Notes: generated by a model not told the origin, from the letters alone. DNA of 64,000 bases from Yinghuangia seranimata (GCF_029953285.1 NZ_JASAOI010000014.1:1-64000); one strand, 5' to 3'. Counted from the first letter of the stretch, positions 7,881 to 20,598 are shown. Program-made: numbers and translations.

Positions 7881-9530
7881 GTGTCCCGCCCCGCTCCCGC
7901 CGACCTCGTCCTGCGCAACGCGCTGATCCACACCGTCGACCCCGACCTGCCCGCCGCCGAGGCCCTGGCGGTGGTCGGCGGCCGGATCGCGTGGCTCGGC
8001 GCGGACGCCGACGCGGCGGCGTGGACCGGCCCGGACACCGTCGTCCTCGACGGCGAGGGCCGGCGCGTGCTGCCCGGCTTCGTCGACGCGCACAACCACG
8101 TGCGGCTCGGCTCCGACGCCGCGTGCGTCCAGCTCGCGGGCGCGCGCACGCTCGACGAGATCCACGCCCGCATCCGCGCGTGGCACACCGCGAACCCCGA
8201 CGCCGCCTGGATCGAGGCCGAGGCGTTCGACTACTCGGCGATCCCCGGCGGCCGCATGCCCACCGCCGCCGACCTGGACCCGGTCACCGGCGACGTCCCC
8301 GCGATCGTGTTCTCCTACGACGTGCACACCGCGTGGCTCAACACCGCCGCGCTGCGCCTGCTCGGCATCACCCGCGACAGCGACGTCCTCCCGTTCGGCC
8401 GCGTGCACAAGGACGAGGCCACCGGCGAACCGACCGGCTTCGTCAAGGACTTCGCGGTGCGCGGGCTGTCCCGCGACGGGCACCGCGCGCTCAAGGCGCT
8501 CGGCGTGCCGTGGGCGAGCGACGACCGGCAGTACGGCCGGCTGGCGCGCAGCCTCGACGACGCGATCCGCTTCGGCATCACCACCGTCGTCGAGCCGCAG
8601 AACTCCCTCGACGACCTGGCGCTGTTCACCCGCGCCCGCGCCGAGGGCCGGCTGCGCTCACGGATCGTCGCGGCGCTGTTCCACCCCCGCGGTACCACCG
8701 ACGCCGACCTGGACGAGTTCGCCGCGGCGGCGAAGGAGTTCGACGACGACCGGTTCCGCGTGGGCCCGCTCAAGCTGTACATCGACGACGTCGTCGAGCC
8801 GCGCACCGCGGCGCTGCTGGAGCCGTACCGCGGCTGCGCGCACCACCGCGGCGACACGTTCTACCCGGCCGAGGAGTTCGCGGGGCTGCTGGCGAAGCTG
8901 GACGCGCGCGGCTTCCAGTGCTTCGTGCACGCCACCGGCGACCGCGGCATCCGCACGGTGCTGGACGCCGTCGAGCACGCCCGCGCCGAGAACGGGCCGC
9001 GCGACGCCCGGCACCAGGTCGTGCACGTCGAGTGCCTCGACCCCGACGACGTTTCGCGGTTCCGCGAGCTGGGCGTGGTCGCGTGCATGCAGCCGCGGCA
9101 CTGCGCGCCGGAGATCGCCGGACCGGGCCAGGACTGGGCGGAGAACGTCGGCGAGGAGCGCTGGCACAAGGCGTGGCCGATGCGGTCGCTGCGCGACGCG
9201 GGCGCGGTGCTCGCGTTCTCGAGCGACTGGAACGTCGCCGAGATGGACCCGATGGTCGGCATCTACACCGCGCTCACCCGCAAGCCGCTGGCCGGCGGTG
9301 AGGCGTGGATGCCCGCGGAGACGGTCGACGTGGAGACCGCGGTGCACGGCTACACGATGGGTTCGGCGTACGCGAACTTCCTCGAGCACGAGCGCGGTTC
9401 GCTGACGGTGGGAAAGCTCGCGGACTTCGTGGTGCTGTCGCGGGACGTGATGGCGGCCGCCCCGGAGGACATCCCCGGCACGGTGTGCGACGTCGTCGTG
9501 GTCGGCGGCGAGATCGCCCACCAGGCCTGA
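7881..9530 (+). CDS. Amidohydrolase family protein (YtcJ-like, amidohydrolase 3)
   Basis: A 549-residue metal-dependent hydrolase of the amidohydrolase-3 (YtcJ/NfdA) group. The beta-sandwich N-terminus precedes the metal motif GFVDAHNHVRLG (HxH, near residue 74). Further conserved segments are GEPTGFVKD, FVHATGDRGIR, HVECLDP and the late FSSDWNV aspartate. The start is GTG 7881 behind a very good TGGAGGA site. It lies 114 nt downstream of the NCS1 permease and is probably co-regulated. Relatives act on N-formyl or cyclic amides and many are unassigned, so the substrate is inferred only to be something the permease brings in. Confidence 0.88.
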   Translation: MSRPAPADLVLRNALIHTVDPDLPAAEALAVVGGRIAWLGADADAAAWTGPDTVVLDGEGRRVLPGFVDAHNHVRLGSDAACVQLAGARTLDEIHARIRAWHTANPDAAWIEAEAFDYSAIPGGRMPTAADLDPVTGDVPAIVFSYDVHTAWLNTAALRLLGITRDSDVLPFGRVHKDEATGEPTGFVKDFAVRGLSRDGHRALKALGVPWASDDRQYGRLARSLDDAIRFGITTVVEPQNSLDDLALFTRARAEGRLRSRIVAALFHPRGTTDADLDEFAAAAKEFDDDRFRVGPLKLYIDDVVEPRTAALLEPYRGCAHHRGDTFYPAEEFAGLLAKLDARGFQCFVHATGDRGIRTVLDAVEHARAENGPRDARHQVVHVECLDPDDVSRFRELGVVACMQPRHCAPEIAGPGQDWAENVGEERWHKAWPMRSLRDAGAVLAFSSDWNVAEMDPMVGIYTALTRKPLAGGEAWMPAETVDVETAVHGYTMGSAYANFLEHERGSLTVGKLADFVVLSRDVMAAAPEDIPGTVCDVVVVGGEIAHQA

Positions 9531-9592
9531 CCGGGACGCGCGTCGGGCGGCGCGGGCCTGTCCGGGGGATCTTGTCGGCGCTGGGCGTGCTC

Positions 9593-9647
9593 GACAGCCC
9601 TCCTACGCAACGCCGCGGAGCGAGCGCGGCGAGCGAGGAGGGCTGTC
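9593..9647. terminator. Two-tier hairpin between amidohydrolase and small minus-strand gene
   Basis: GACAGCCCTCC (9593-9603) pairs perfectly with GGAGGGCTGTC (9637-9647). The enclosed segment folds again through CGCCGC (9611-9616) and GCGGCG (9626-9631). A smaller hairpin, GCCCGGC/GCCGGGC at 9669-9689, follows. Together they separate two convergent genes and are likely bidirectional terminators. Confidence 0.7.
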
Positions 9648-9723
9648 AGGCCGAAGGAGGGCCGCAGGGCCCGGCGTGCTGTGCCGGGCGGCGCGGCCCC
9701 GGCAAGCCCCTCGGACAGGCACC

Positions 9724-9755
9724 AGGCCTCGTTGGAGCCCTAGGCCTCGTTGGAG
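9724..9755. repeat. 14-bp direct repeat at the end of the small Cys protein
   Basis: AGGCCTCGTTGGAG occurs twice with an 18-bp period, duplicating the terminal codons and the stop of the minus-strand gene. It looks like a recent slippage duplication. Confidence 0.9.
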
Positions 9756-9946
9756 TAGGCGTCGCCGCAGTGGCGGCAGCGGGGGTCGGTGACGGTGGCC
9801 CAGTCGGCGATGGGGCGTTCGGAGCCGCCCTCGACGTTCACCCCGCACAGGGCGACCGCCTTGTCGTCGTGCACGACGTGCCATTCGACGCCCGCGGGCT
9901 TGTGCGGGTCGGCGCTCGGGGTGTGGCGGGCTCGCATCTTGTCCAT
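9740..9946 (-). CDS. Small Cys-containing hypothetical protein
   Basis: A 68-residue cytoplasmic protein that I do not recognise. It has three cysteines, one in ALCGVN and a pair in CRHCG near the C-terminus, plus His residues near the N-terminus, so a small zinc site is possible. The start is supported by an ideal AGGAGG site 7 nt upstream. The last codons (S-N-E-A-stop-G) are tandemly duplicated just beyond the stop: a 14-bp direct repeat at 9724-9737 and 9742-9755. The frame stays open upstream all the way to bldD, a coincidence discussed there. Neighbours give no functional hint. Confidence 0.7.
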   Translation of the reverse strand: MDKMRARHTPSADPHKPAGVEWHVVHDDKAVALCGVNVEGGSERPIADWATVTDPRCRHCGDAYSNEA

Positions 9947-10080
9947 GGCAGTGCCTCCTGAACCCACCTTGCGCCACCCCGGGCGGGGCCGCCAGCTCGT
10001 TGGGCCGGGGGAGGGAACGCGGAGGGCGGGCCGTCCCGGGATTCGGGGCGGCCCGCCCTCGGCGGTTGCGGCGCGGCGTG

Positions 10081-10944
10081 TCAGCCCTTGAGGGCCTCGG
10101 CGACGGCCTGGGACAGCACGGTGGTGGGGCGGCCGATGAGGGTGCGCAGGTCGGAGGTGATCAGGCCGAGCGCGCCGGCGCGGGTGTGCGTCTCGGCGTC
10201 GACGAGGAGGTCGACCAGGCCGGCCGGGAGGCCCGCGCCGGTGAGGATGTCGGCGAACGCCTCGGCGGGCAGGTCGGTGTAGCCGAACTCGGTGCCGGTC
10301 TGCTTGGCGACCTCGGCGGCCAGCTCGGTGAGCGACCAGGAGGCGTCGCCGGTCAGCTCGTACACCGCGCCGGCGTGGCCGTCGGTGCTCGCGACGACCG
10401 CGGCGGCGTCCGCGTAGTCGGCGATCGCGGCGGCGGCGATGCGGCCCTCGCCCGCGGTGCCGACCTGGCCGCCGTGCTCCAGGGCGCCGGGGAGGTTGGC
10501 GGTGTAGTTCTCGAAGTACCAGCCGTTGCGCAGGAACGTGAACGGCAGGCCGGTCGCGCGGATGGCGTCCTCGGTGGTGCTGTGCACCTTCGCCAGCGCG
10601 ATCGGGTTGGTGTCGGCCTCGACGATCGAGGTGTAGACGATCCGGCCCACGCCCGCCTCGGCGGCGGCGGCCACGGCGGCGGCGTGCTGCGCGATGCGCA
10701 GGTCGTTGTCGGGCGCGTTGGCGGAGACCAGGACCAGCGGGTCGGCGCCGGCGAACGCGGCGGCGAGCGTCTCGGGGCGGTCGTAGTCGCCCTCGCGTAC
10801 CTGGACGCCGAGCGCGGCGAGGTCGGCGGCCTTGGCGGTGTCGCGGACGGCGACGGCGATGTCGGCGGCGGCGACGCCTCGGGCGAGCAGGCTCTCGACG
10901 GTCTGGCGGCCCAGGCGTCCGGTGGCTCCGGTGACGACGATCAC
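10081..10944 (-). CDS. NmrA/QorB-like NAD(P)-binding oxidoreductase
   Basis: A 287-residue atypical short-chain dehydrogenase, the same length and plan as E. coli QorB (NADPH:quinone reductase type 2). The Rossmann motif GATGRLG is at residues 6-12; the family segments YTSIVEADTNP and LRNGWYFENYTANL are recognisable. The start is GTG 10944 with GAGGAGAA upstream. It is divergent from an HxlR regulator, an arrangement widely seen for quinone or aldehyde stress genes, where the regulator represses both. The cofactor is probably NADPH; the substrate is unproven. Confidence 0.9.
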   Translation of the reverse strand: MIVVTGATGRLGRQTVESLLARGVAAADIAVAVRDTAKAADLAALGVQVREGDYDRPETLAAAFAGADPLVLVSANAPDNDLRIAQHAAAVAAAAEAGVGRIVYTSIVEADTNPIALAKVHSTTEDAIRATGLPFTFLRNGWYFENYTANLPGALEHGGQVGTAGEGRIAAAAIADYADAAAVVASTDGHAGAVYELTGDASWSLTELAAEVAKQTGTEFGYTDLPAEAFADILTGAGLPAGLVDLLVDAETHTRAGALGLITSDLRTLIGRPTTVLSQAVAEALKG

Positions 10945-11034
10945 GGGTTCTCCTCGGTGGTGCGTAGGGGTGACGCGTGGCCGCGCCCGCGCCGACCCCT
11001 GACGTGGCCGGTGCTTTCGAGGAGCATGGCACTA

Positions 11035-11047
11035 ACTTTTGGAAAGT
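11035..11047. promoter_or_regulatory. Candidate HxlR operator
   Basis: The perfect inverted repeat ACTTT-TGG-AAAGT sits in the 151-bp divergent promoter between the NmrA-like and hxlR-type genes, flanked by GCACT/GTGCA half-matches. HxlR-type regulators commonly bind such repeats, so it is the likely autoregulatory site. Confidence 0.55.
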
Positions 11048-11095
11048 GCAATCCTGGGGTGAGTGCTCTCGTGATCGCAGTGCAGTGGAGGTACC

Positions 11096-11560
11096 GTGGA
11101 CGCCATGAACACCGAATCGACCGAGACGAACGCCGGCCGGTCCCCGGCGGCGGGCCCCGACGGCGCGCCGGACGACGGCCTGGAGGACGTCGTCTTCGAC
11201 GTGTTCGCCCGCGGCTGCCCCTCGCGCCCGACGATGGAGCACGTGACCGGCCGCTGGGGCGGGCTGGTGCTCGTCGCGCTCGCCGACGGCGACATGCGCT
11301 TCAACGCGCTGCGGCGCCGCGTCGACGGCATCAGCGAGAAGATGCTGGCCCAGGCGCTGCACGCGCTCGAGCGCGACGGCCTGGTGGTCCGCGAGGTCAA
11401 GCAGGCCATACCGCCCAACGTCGAGTACCGGCTGACCGAGTTCGGCAGCGGTGTCGTGGAGCGGCTCTCCGGCCTGGTGGAGTTCGTCGAGGCCAACATG
11501 GCCGGCGTCCTGGCCGCCCAGCAGCGCTACGACGAGGCGAAAGCCGCGGCCGAGGCCTGA
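11096..11560 (+). CDS. HxlR-family winged-helix regulator
   Basis: A 154-residue regulator of the HxlR (DUF24) family. The domain begins with CPSRPTMEHVTGRWGGLVLVAL (cysteine at about residue 41), continues with MRFNALRRRVDGISEKMLAQALHALERDGLV, and ends in the wing IPPNVEYRLTEFG. The N-terminal cysteine is the one that senses electrophiles in several family members. The start is GTG 11096, 4 nt after TGGAGG; ATG 11105 is possible. Divergent from the NmrA-like reductase, it probably controls that gene in response to quinone or aldehyde stress. Confidence 0.9.
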   Translation: MDAMNTESTETNAGRSPAAGPDGAPDDGLEDVVFDVFARGCPSRPTMEHVTGRWGGLVLVALADGDMRFNALRRRVDGISEKMLAQALHALERDGLVVREVKQAIPPNVEYRLTEFGSGVVERLSGLVEFVEANMAGVLAAQQRYDEAKAAAEA

Positions 11561-11594
11561 CGCGGACAGCGCGTACCGCCCTGCGGACATGACG

Positions 11595-11636
11595 ACGGCG
11601 GGGCCGGGAGGTTCGTGAACCTCCCGGCCCCGCCGT
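11595..11636. terminator. 20-bp perfect hairpin between hxlR-type gene and bldD
   Basis: Positions 11595-11614 are exactly complementary to 11617-11636, a 20-bp stem whose apex is TTCGTGAA. It lies beyond the convergent stops and would terminate transcription from both sides. It is the longest perfect hairpin in the window. Confidence 0.85.
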
Positions 11637-11651
11637 GGATGTGACGCTGTG

Positions 11652-12169
11652 TCAGGTCCGGGGCCGCAGGCGCCCGGAGTCGTGTCGACCGCGCGGCGGG
11701 CCTCAGGGTTGAGGACCCCCCAGCTGATCAGCTGCTCGGTGAGCACGCTGGGCGACTGGTCGTAGATGACGGCGAGCGTGCGCAGGTCGTCCTGGCGGAT
11801 CGACAGCACCTTGCCGTTGTAGTCGCCGCGCTGGCTCTGGATCGTGGCGGCGTAGCGCTGCAGCGGCCCGGCCTTGTCGGACGGGACCTGCGCGAGGCGC
11901 TCGAGGTCGAGGACGAGGCGCGGCGGCGGCTCGGCGGCGCCGTTCGGCGTGCCGCCGGGCAGCAGCTCCTGGACCGGAACACCGTAGAAGTCGGCGAGCT
12001 CGGCGAGACGCTGCACCGTGACGGCGCGGTCGCCGCGCTCGTACGACCCGACGACGACGGCCTTCCAGCGCCCCTGGGACTTCTCCTCCACACCGTGCAG
12101 GGACAGCCCCTGCTGGGTACGGATGGCGCGGAGTTTCGCCCCGAGCTGCTTGGCGTAGTCGCTGGACAT
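11652..12169 (-). pseudogene. bldD: Developmental regulator BldD, 3' end apparently frameshifted
   Basis: BldD is the global repressor of sporulation genes in Streptomyces and dimerises on cyclic di-GMP. Residues 1-161 match it almost throughout: the XRE-type HTH (YAKQLGAKLRAIRTQQ, then GSYERGDRAVTVQRLAEL) and the C-terminal c-di-GMP domain with QSQRGDYNGKVLS, QDDLRTLAVIYDQ and LISWGVL. The start is ATG 12169 behind GGGAG. After residue 161 the frame never stops: it runs on for over 1.9 kb, through the terminator and antisense to two genes. A one-base shift would give a stop at 11652-11654 and a normal length of about 172 residues. I infer a single-base deletion (real, or an assembly error in a G/C run). 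Function is probably intact, because the domain is complete. Confidence 0.85.
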
Positions 12170-12316
12170 CTGGCTCCCAAAACAGGTGACTGACCGTGAA
12201 GGCCCACCGGTTCCCTTGTCGAGCCGATGGGGGAGCACCACCGCCGCGCTTCGCGAACCCGGACGCCGGCCTGAATCTCGGCCGACACGTCGCGTGTGTC
12301 GCGATTCGCCCGGTGG

Positions 12317-12329
12317 TCACTCATTGTGA
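12317..12329. promoter_or_regulatory. Possible palindromic site upstream of bldD
   Basis: TCAC-N5-GTGA lies about 150 bp upstream of the bldD start. BldD autoregulates in Streptomyces through GTGA/TCAC half-sites, but the usual order is GTGA...TCAC, so this is only suggestive. The rest of 12170-12540 shows no gene and no other clear structure. Confidence 0.3.
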
Positions 12330-12563
12330 GGTTACGCAGAGTAATTTGGGTCCGTCAAGCCGAACGGGCTAACCCATAGGTACACCCGGACGAATAACGG
12401 ACCAAGTCCCGGACGGCGATAAGGGCGAAGGTCCCCGTGAATCGGGCTATCCGGTGCGCTCCGTGCAGGCCGTCCGGTTGGTGGGAACTTGGTGGGAAGT
12501 CCAGCAAACCAGGAGAGATCATGGCCCTGCTAGTGTGAGGACGTACCTCGACGTCCTTTAAAG

Positions 12564-12589
12564 CCCGTCCCGTGAGACGGGGAAGGAGG
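12564..12589 (+). promoter_or_regulatory. PyrR-type leader hairpin and Shine-Dalgarno of pyrR
   Basis: CCCGTC (12564-12569) pairs with GACGGG (12576-12581) around the loop CCGTGA, immediately before AAGGAGG (12583-12589) and the pyrR ATG at 12601. In actinobacteria PyrR binds an mRNA hairpin of this kind next to the ribosome-binding site when UMP is plentiful and blocks translation. No separate terminator or antiterminator pair is visible, so translational rather than transcriptional control is inferred. Confidence 0.6.
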
Positions 12590-12600
12590 TCTGCATCCGC

Positions 12601-13245
12601 ATGACCAAGCACACCCCTCGCCCCGGCGACCTCGACCCGGCATCCGCCCGGGCGGTCCTGGAGGCCTCCGACATCGCCCGGGTGCTCACCCGGGTGGCCC
12701 ACGAGATCGTCGAACGCGCCAAGGGCGCCGACGACGTGGTGCTCCTCGGCATCCCGACCCGCGGTGTGGCGCTCGCCCGCCGCCTCGCCGCCCGCCTCGA
12801 CGACATCGAGGACGCCAAGGTCCCCGTCGGCGCCCTCGACATCACGATGTACCGCGACGACCTGCGGCTGCGCCCGGCCCGCGCGCTCGAGCGGACCGAG
12901 ATCCCCGCCGACGGCCTCGACGGCAAGCTCGTGGTCCTGGTCGACGACGTGCTCTACTCCGGCCGCACCATCCGCGCCGCGCTCGACGCGCTCAACGACA
13001 TCGGCCGCCCGCGGGCCGTGCAGCTGGCCGTCCTCGTCGACCGCGGCCACCGCGAACTGCCCATCCGCGCCGACTACGTCGGCAAGAACCTGCCCACCTC
13101 GCAGCGCGAGACCGTGCAGGTCCTGCTGGAGGAGTACGACGGCCGCGACGCCGTCCTGCTCGGCACCCGCGGCTCCGCGTCCGCAGCCGCCGCACCGATC
13201 GGCGGCGCAGCCGCCCAGGTACCCGCCACCCCGGAAGCGGAGTAA
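12601..13245 (+). CDS. pyrR: Bifunctional pyr operon regulator / uracil phosphoribosyltransferase PyrR
   Basis: A 214-residue RNA-binding regulator of pyrimidine synthesis with UPRTase activity. The PRPP-binding loop [17 protein letters not shown] (near residue 115) is diagnostic, as are [15 protein letters not shown] and the late [13 protein letters not shown]. About 20 Ala/Pro-rich residues at the C-terminus exceed the family core. It leads the operon pyrR-pyrB-pyrC-membrane protein-carA-carB-pyrD-pyrF, 3 nt ahead of pyrB. The leader hairpin at 12564-12581 probably lets PyrR with UMP repress its own operon. Confidence 0.97.
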   Translation: MTKHTPRPGDLDPASARAVLEASDIARVLTRVAHEIVERAKGADDVVLLGIPTRGVALARRLAARLDDIEDAKVPVGALDITMYRDDLRLRPARALERTEIPADGLDGKLVVLVDDVLYSGRTIRAALDALNDIGRPRAVQLAVLVDRGHRELPIRADYVGKNLPTSQRETVQVLLEEYDGRDAVLLGTRGSASAAAAPIGGAAAQVPATPEAE

Positions 13246-13248
13246 GCC

Positions 13249-14214
13249 GTGAAGCGTCACCTCATCTCGGCCGCCGACCTCACCCGCGACGACGCGCTGC
13301 TGATCCTCGACACCGCCGAGGAGCTCGCGCACATCGCCGAGCGGCCCATCAAGAAGCTCCCGACCCTGCGCGGCCGCACCGTGGTCAACCTCTTCTTCGA
13401 GGACTCCACGCGCACCCGCATCTCCTTCGAGGCGGCCGCCAAGCGGCTGTCCGCGGACGTCATCAACTTCTCCGCCAAGGGCTCCTCGGTCTCCAAGGGC
13501 GAGTCGCTCAAGGACACCGCGCTGACCCTGCAGGCGATGGGCGCGGACGCCGTCGTCATCCGGCACAACGCCTCCGGCGCCCCGCACACGCTGGCCAACT
13601 CCGGCTGGCTGCGCGGCTCGGTCGTCAACGCCGGCGACGGCACGCACGAGCACCCCACGCAGGCGCTGCTGGACGCGTTCACCATGCGCCGCCGCCTCAA
13701 CGCGGGCAAGGGCGACCTGGAAGGCCGCCGCATCACGATCGTCGGCGACGTGCTGCACAGCCGCGTCGCGCGCTCCAACGTGCTGCTGCTCGCCACCCTC
13801 GGCGCCGAGGTCACCCTGGTCGCCCCGCCGACCCTGCTGCCGATCGGCATCGAGACGTGGCCGTGCGAGGTCTCCTACGACCTCGACGCCGTGCTGGCCA
13901 AGTCCGACGCGGTGATGATGCTGCGCGTGCAGCGCGAGCGCATGAACGCCTCGTACTTCCCCACCGAGCGCGAGTACTCCCGCCGCTACGGCCTGGACGA
14001 GAAGCGCATGGCCGCGCTGCCCGAGCACGCCATCGTCATGCACCCGGGCCCGATGAACCGCGGCATGGAGATCGCCGCCGACGTCGCGGACTCGCCGCGC
14101 TCCACCATCGTCGAGCAGGTCACCAACGGCGTCAGCGTCCGCATGGCCGTGCTCTACCTGCTGCTCGGCGGCTCCGAGCCCGCCATCACCACCTCTGAGG
14201 AGACCGCGAAGTGA
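13249..14214 (+). CDS. pyrB: Aspartate carbamoyltransferase catalytic subunit
   Basis: 321 residues, the normal catalytic-chain length. It joins carbamoyl phosphate to L-aspartate, the first committed pyrimidine step. The carbamoyl-phosphate motif [12 protein letters not shown] is near residue 53, with [11 protein letters not shown] and [12 protein letters not shown] later; the aspartate-binding loop region [11 protein letters not shown] is present. The start is GTG 13249. No regulatory pyrI chain is nearby, as usual in actinobacteria. The 3' end overlaps pyrC by 4 nt. Confidence 0.98.
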   Translation: MKRHLISAADLTRDDALLILDTAEELAHIAERPIKKLPTLRGRTVVNLFFEDSTRTRISFEAAAKRLSADVINFSAKGSSVSKGESLKDTALTLQAMGADAVVIRHNASGAPHTLANSGWLRGSVVNAGDGTHEHPTQALLDAFTMRRRLNAGKGDLEGRRITIVGDVLHSRVARSNVLLLATLGAEVTLVAPPTLLPIGIETWPCEVSYDLDAVLAKSDAVMMLRVQRERMNASYFPTEREYSRRYGLDEKRMAALPEHAIVMHPGPMNRGMEIAADVADSPRSTIVEQVTNGVSVRMAVLYLLLGGSEPAITTSEETAK

Positions 14215-15500
14215 GCACGTACCTGATCAGGAACGCCAAGGTCCTTGGCGGCGACGCGCAGGACGTGCTGGTCTCCGACGGCCGCGTCGCCGGGCTCGGC
14301 ACCGGCCTGACCGCCCCCGAGGGCGCCCAGGTCATCGAGGCGGACGGCCACGTCCTGCTGCCCGGCCTCGTCGACCTGCACACCCACCTGCGCGAGCCGG
14401 GCCGCGAGGACGCCGAGACCGTCGAGACCGGCACCCGCGCCGCCGCGCTCGGCGGCTTCACCGCCGTCCACGCCATGGCCAACACCGACCCGGTCGCCGA
14501 CACCGCCGGCGTCGTCGAGCAGGTGTGGCGGCTCGGCCAGCAGGCCGGCCGCTGCGACGTGCACCCCGTCGGCGCCGTCACCGTCGGCCTGGCCGGCGAG
14601 CGCCTCGCCGAGCTCGGCGCGATGCACGAGTCCGCCGCCAACGTGAAGGTCTTCTCCGACGACGGCAAGTGCGTCCACGACGCCGTGCTCATGCGCCGCG
14701 CCCTGGAGTACGTGAAGGCGTTCGACGGCGTCGTCGCCCAGCACGCCCAGGAGCCGCGCCTGACCGAGGGCGCCCAGATGAACGAGGGCACCGTCTCCGG
14801 CGTGCTCGGCCTGCGCGGCTGGCCGGCCGTCGCCGAGGAGGCGATCATCGCCCGCGACGTGCTGCTCGCCGCGCACGTCGGCTCCCGCCTGCACGTGTGC
14901 CACGTGTCCACGGCCGGCTCGGTGGAGATCATCCGCTGGGCCAAGTCGAAGGGCTGGGACGTCACCGCCGAGGTCACCCCGCACCACCTGCTCCTCACCG
15001 ACGAGCTGGTGCGCACCTACGACCCGGTTTACAAGGTCAACCCGCCGCTGCGCACCGCCGAGGACGTGACCGCGCTGCGCGAGGGCCTCGCCGACGGCAC
15101 CATCGACGCGGTCGCCACCGACCACGCCCCGCACCCGTCCGAGGACAAGGACTGCGAGTGGGCGGTCGCGGCCATGGGCATGCTCGGCCTGGAGACCGCG
15201 CTGTCCATCGTGCAGCAGACCATGGTCGACACCGGGCTGCTCGACTGGGCCGGCGTCGCCGACCGCATGTCGGTGCGTCCCGCCCGTATCGGCCGCCTCG
15301 ACGGCCACGGCCGTGCCGTCGCGGTCGGCGAACCGGCGAACCTGGTGCTGGTCGACCCGAGCGCACGGCGTACGGTCGAACCGTCCGAACTCGCCTCGCG
15401 AAGCGGCAACACGCCCTACGCCGGGATGGAACTGCCCGGCCGGGTCGTGGCCACCTTCCTGCGCGGCGTACCGACGGTGATCGACGGGAAGCTGGCGTGA
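14211..15500 (+). CDS. pyrC: Dihydroorotase (class I)
   Basis: A 429-residue zinc-dependent cyclase making dihydroorotate from carbamoyl aspartate. Metal ligands are seen in [12 protein letters not shown] (HxH near residue 60), in the histidines of VAQHAQ and [10 protein letters not shown], and in the aspartate of VATDHAPH. The length and the [10 protein letters not shown] motif place it in the class I, pyrB-associated group. It starts at a GTG overlapping the pyrB stop and ends overlapping the next gene by 4 nt, so the operon is tightly coupled. Confidence 0.98.
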   Translation: MSTYLIRNAKVLGGDAQDVLVSDGRVAGLGTGLTAPEGAQVIEADGHVLLPGLVDLHTHLREPGREDAETVETGTRAAALGGFTAVHAMANTDPVADTAGVVEQVWRLGQQAGRCDVHPVGAVTVGLAGERLAELGAMHESAANVKVFSDDGKCVHDAVLMRRALEYVKAFDGVVAQHAQEPRLTEGAQMNEGTVSGVLGLRGWPAVAEEAIIARDVLLAAHVGSRLHVCHVSTAGSVEIIRWAKSKGWDVTAEVTPHHLLLTDELVRTYDPVYKVNPPLRTAEDVTALREGLADGTIDAVATDHAPHPSEDKDCEWAVAAMGMLGLETALSIVQQTMVDTGLLDWAGVADRMSVRPARIGRLDGHGRAVAVGEPANLVLVDPSARRTVEPSELASRSGNTPYAGMELPGRVVATFLRGVPTVIDGKLA

Positions 15501-16111
15501 CCACTCTTCTGCACCTGCAGCTCGCGGCCGACGAGAAGAAGTCCGCGGGGGTGTCCGACTGGGGCGGCTACCTGCTCTGGGTCGGGATCTTCGCGGTCCT
15601 CATCCTCGGCGTGTACGCCCTGATGTGGCGCGCGTGGAAGAAGCGCGGCGCCCGCCAGGCCGCGCTGCCCGCGCCCGCCACTGTGCCTGCTGGCGCGCCT
15701 GCCGACCCCGGCACGCCGCTGCTCCCGGAGCTGTCCGGGCGCTACTTCGGCTCCACCACCGCCGGCCAGTGGCTCGACCGCATCGTCGCGCACGGCCTGG
15801 GCACCCGCAGCGCCGCCGACCTGACCCTGACCGAAAAGGGGTTGCGGGTCGACCGGCCCGCTGCGGCAGGCTTCTACATCCCGGCAGCCGACCTGGTGGG
15901 CGCCCGCTTCGAGAAGGCGGTCGCCGGCAAGGTCCTGCCCGAGGGCGGCCTGCTGGTGGTCACCTGGAAGCTCGGCGACACCGAACTGGACTCCGGGTTC
16001 CGCGGCGACCACGCCGCCGAACACGACGCGTGGGTCGACGCCGTCAACCGCCTGGTGGCGGGCGACGTACCGACCCCGACCGGCACGAACAAGGAAGGCA
16101 CCGCACAGTGA
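15497..16111 (+). CDS. Pyr-operon membrane protein (Rv1382-like)
   Basis: A 204-residue protein of unknown function, conserved between pyrC and carA in actinobacteria (Rv1382 occupies the same place in Mycobacterium tuberculosis). One N-terminal membrane helix is visible (about residues 24-44, [20 protein letters not shown]), then a basic stop-transfer segment, an Ala/Pro linker, and a cytoplasmic beta-rich domain of about 120 residues resembling a PH-like fold. The GTG start overlaps the pyrC stop; the end overlaps carA by 4 nt. Coupling to the operon suggests a role linked to pyrimidine enzymes, but none is established. Confidence 0.85.
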   Translation: MTTLLHLQLAADEKKSAGVSDWGGYLLWVGIFAVLILGVYALMWRAWKKRGARQAALPAPATVPAGAPADPGTPLLPELSGRYFGSTTAGQWLDRIVAHGLGTRSAADLTLTEKGLRVDRPAAAGFYIPAADLVGARFEKAVAGKVLPEGGLLVVTWKLGDTELDSGFRGDHAAEHDAWVDAVNRLVAGDVPTPTGTNKEGTAQ

Positions 16112-17275
16112 CCGCTCAGAACGCCAAGGCCGCGGGCCCAGCCGTCCTCGTGTTGGAGGACGGCCGCACCTTCCGCGGCAGCGCGTACGGCGCGGTGGGG
16201 GAGACCTTCGGCGAGGCGGTGTTCTCCACCGGCATGTCCGGTTACCAGGAGACGCTGACCGACCCCTCGTACCACCGCCAGGTCGTCGTCATGACGGCGC
16301 CGCACGTCGGCAACACCGGCGTCAACGACGACGACCCGGAGTCCTCGCGGATCTGGGTGTCCGGGTACGTCGTGCGCGACCCCGCCCGCCGCCCGTCCAA
16401 CTGGCGCTCGCAGCGCACGCTCGACGACGAGCTGGTGAAGTACGGCGTCGTCGGGATCTCCGGCATCGACACCCGCGCGCTGACCCGCCACCTGCGCGAG
16501 CGCGGCGCGATGCGCGTCGGGATCTTCTCCGGCGCGGCGCTGGCCGACGACGCCACGCTGCTGGCGAAGGTCCGCAACGCGCCCGAGATGGCCGGCGCGG
16601 ACCTGGCCGGCGAGGTCGCCACGGCCGAGCCGTACGTCGTCCCCGCGATCGGGCCCGACGGCGAAGCCGTCCCGATCGGCGCAGCGAAGTTCACGGTCGC
16701 GGCCGTCGACCTCGGCATCAAGGGCATGACCCCGCACCGCATGGCCGAGCGCGGCATCGAGGTGCACGTGCTGCCCGCGAACTCCACCGCCGAGGACATC
16801 TACGCCGTGAACCCCGACGGCGTGTTCTTCTCGAACGGCCCCGGCGACCCGGCGACCGCCGACCACCAGGTCGCGGTGCTGCGCGAGGTGCTCGGCCGCG
16901 GCACGCCGTTCTTCGGCATCTGCTTCGGCAACCAGATCCTCGGCCGCGCGCTGGGCTTCGGCACCTACAAGCTCAAGTACGGGCACCGCGGCATCAACCA
17001 GCCGGTGCAGGACCGCACGACCGGCAAGGTCGAGGTCACCGCGCACAACCACGGCTTCGCCGTCGACGCGCCGCTGGACGAGGTCTCCGAGACGCCGTTC
17101 GGCCGTGTCGAGGTCACCCACGTGTGCCTGAACGACAACGTCGTCGAGGGCCTCGGCCTGCTCGACCGGCCCGCGTTCAGCGTGCAGTACCACCCCGAGG
17201 CGGCGGCCGGCCCGCACGACGCCGCCTACCTGTTCGACCGCTTCGTATCGCTGATGTCCCAGATGGAGAGCAAGA

Positions 17276-17283
<8 letters not shown>
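16108..17283 (+). CDS. carA: Carbamoyl-phosphate synthase small (glutaminase) subunit
   Basis: 391 residues. It hydrolyses glutamine and passes ammonia to CarB. The N-terminal small-subunit domain contains [17 protein letters not shown]; the class I glutamine amidotransferase domain has the nucleophile in [16 protein letters not shown] and the His-Glu pair in [13 protein letters not shown]. The GTG start overlaps the upstream stop by 4 nt, and the 3' end overlaps carB by 8 nt. The product feeds both pyrimidine and arginine synthesis. Confidence 0.98.
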
Positions 17284-20587
<3,304 letters not shown>

Positions 20588-20598
20588 CGGCATGACCG

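Noticed and set aside
9740-12241. A single 833-residue protein formed from bldD through to the small Cys gene
   Set aside because: It would have to be antisense to two well-supported genes and cross a perfect 20-bp terminator. The C-terminal part has its own ideal ribosome-binding site.
12317-12329. A confident BldD autoregulatory box
   Set aside because: The half-sites are in the opposite order to the published consensus, so it is listed only as a low-confidence site.
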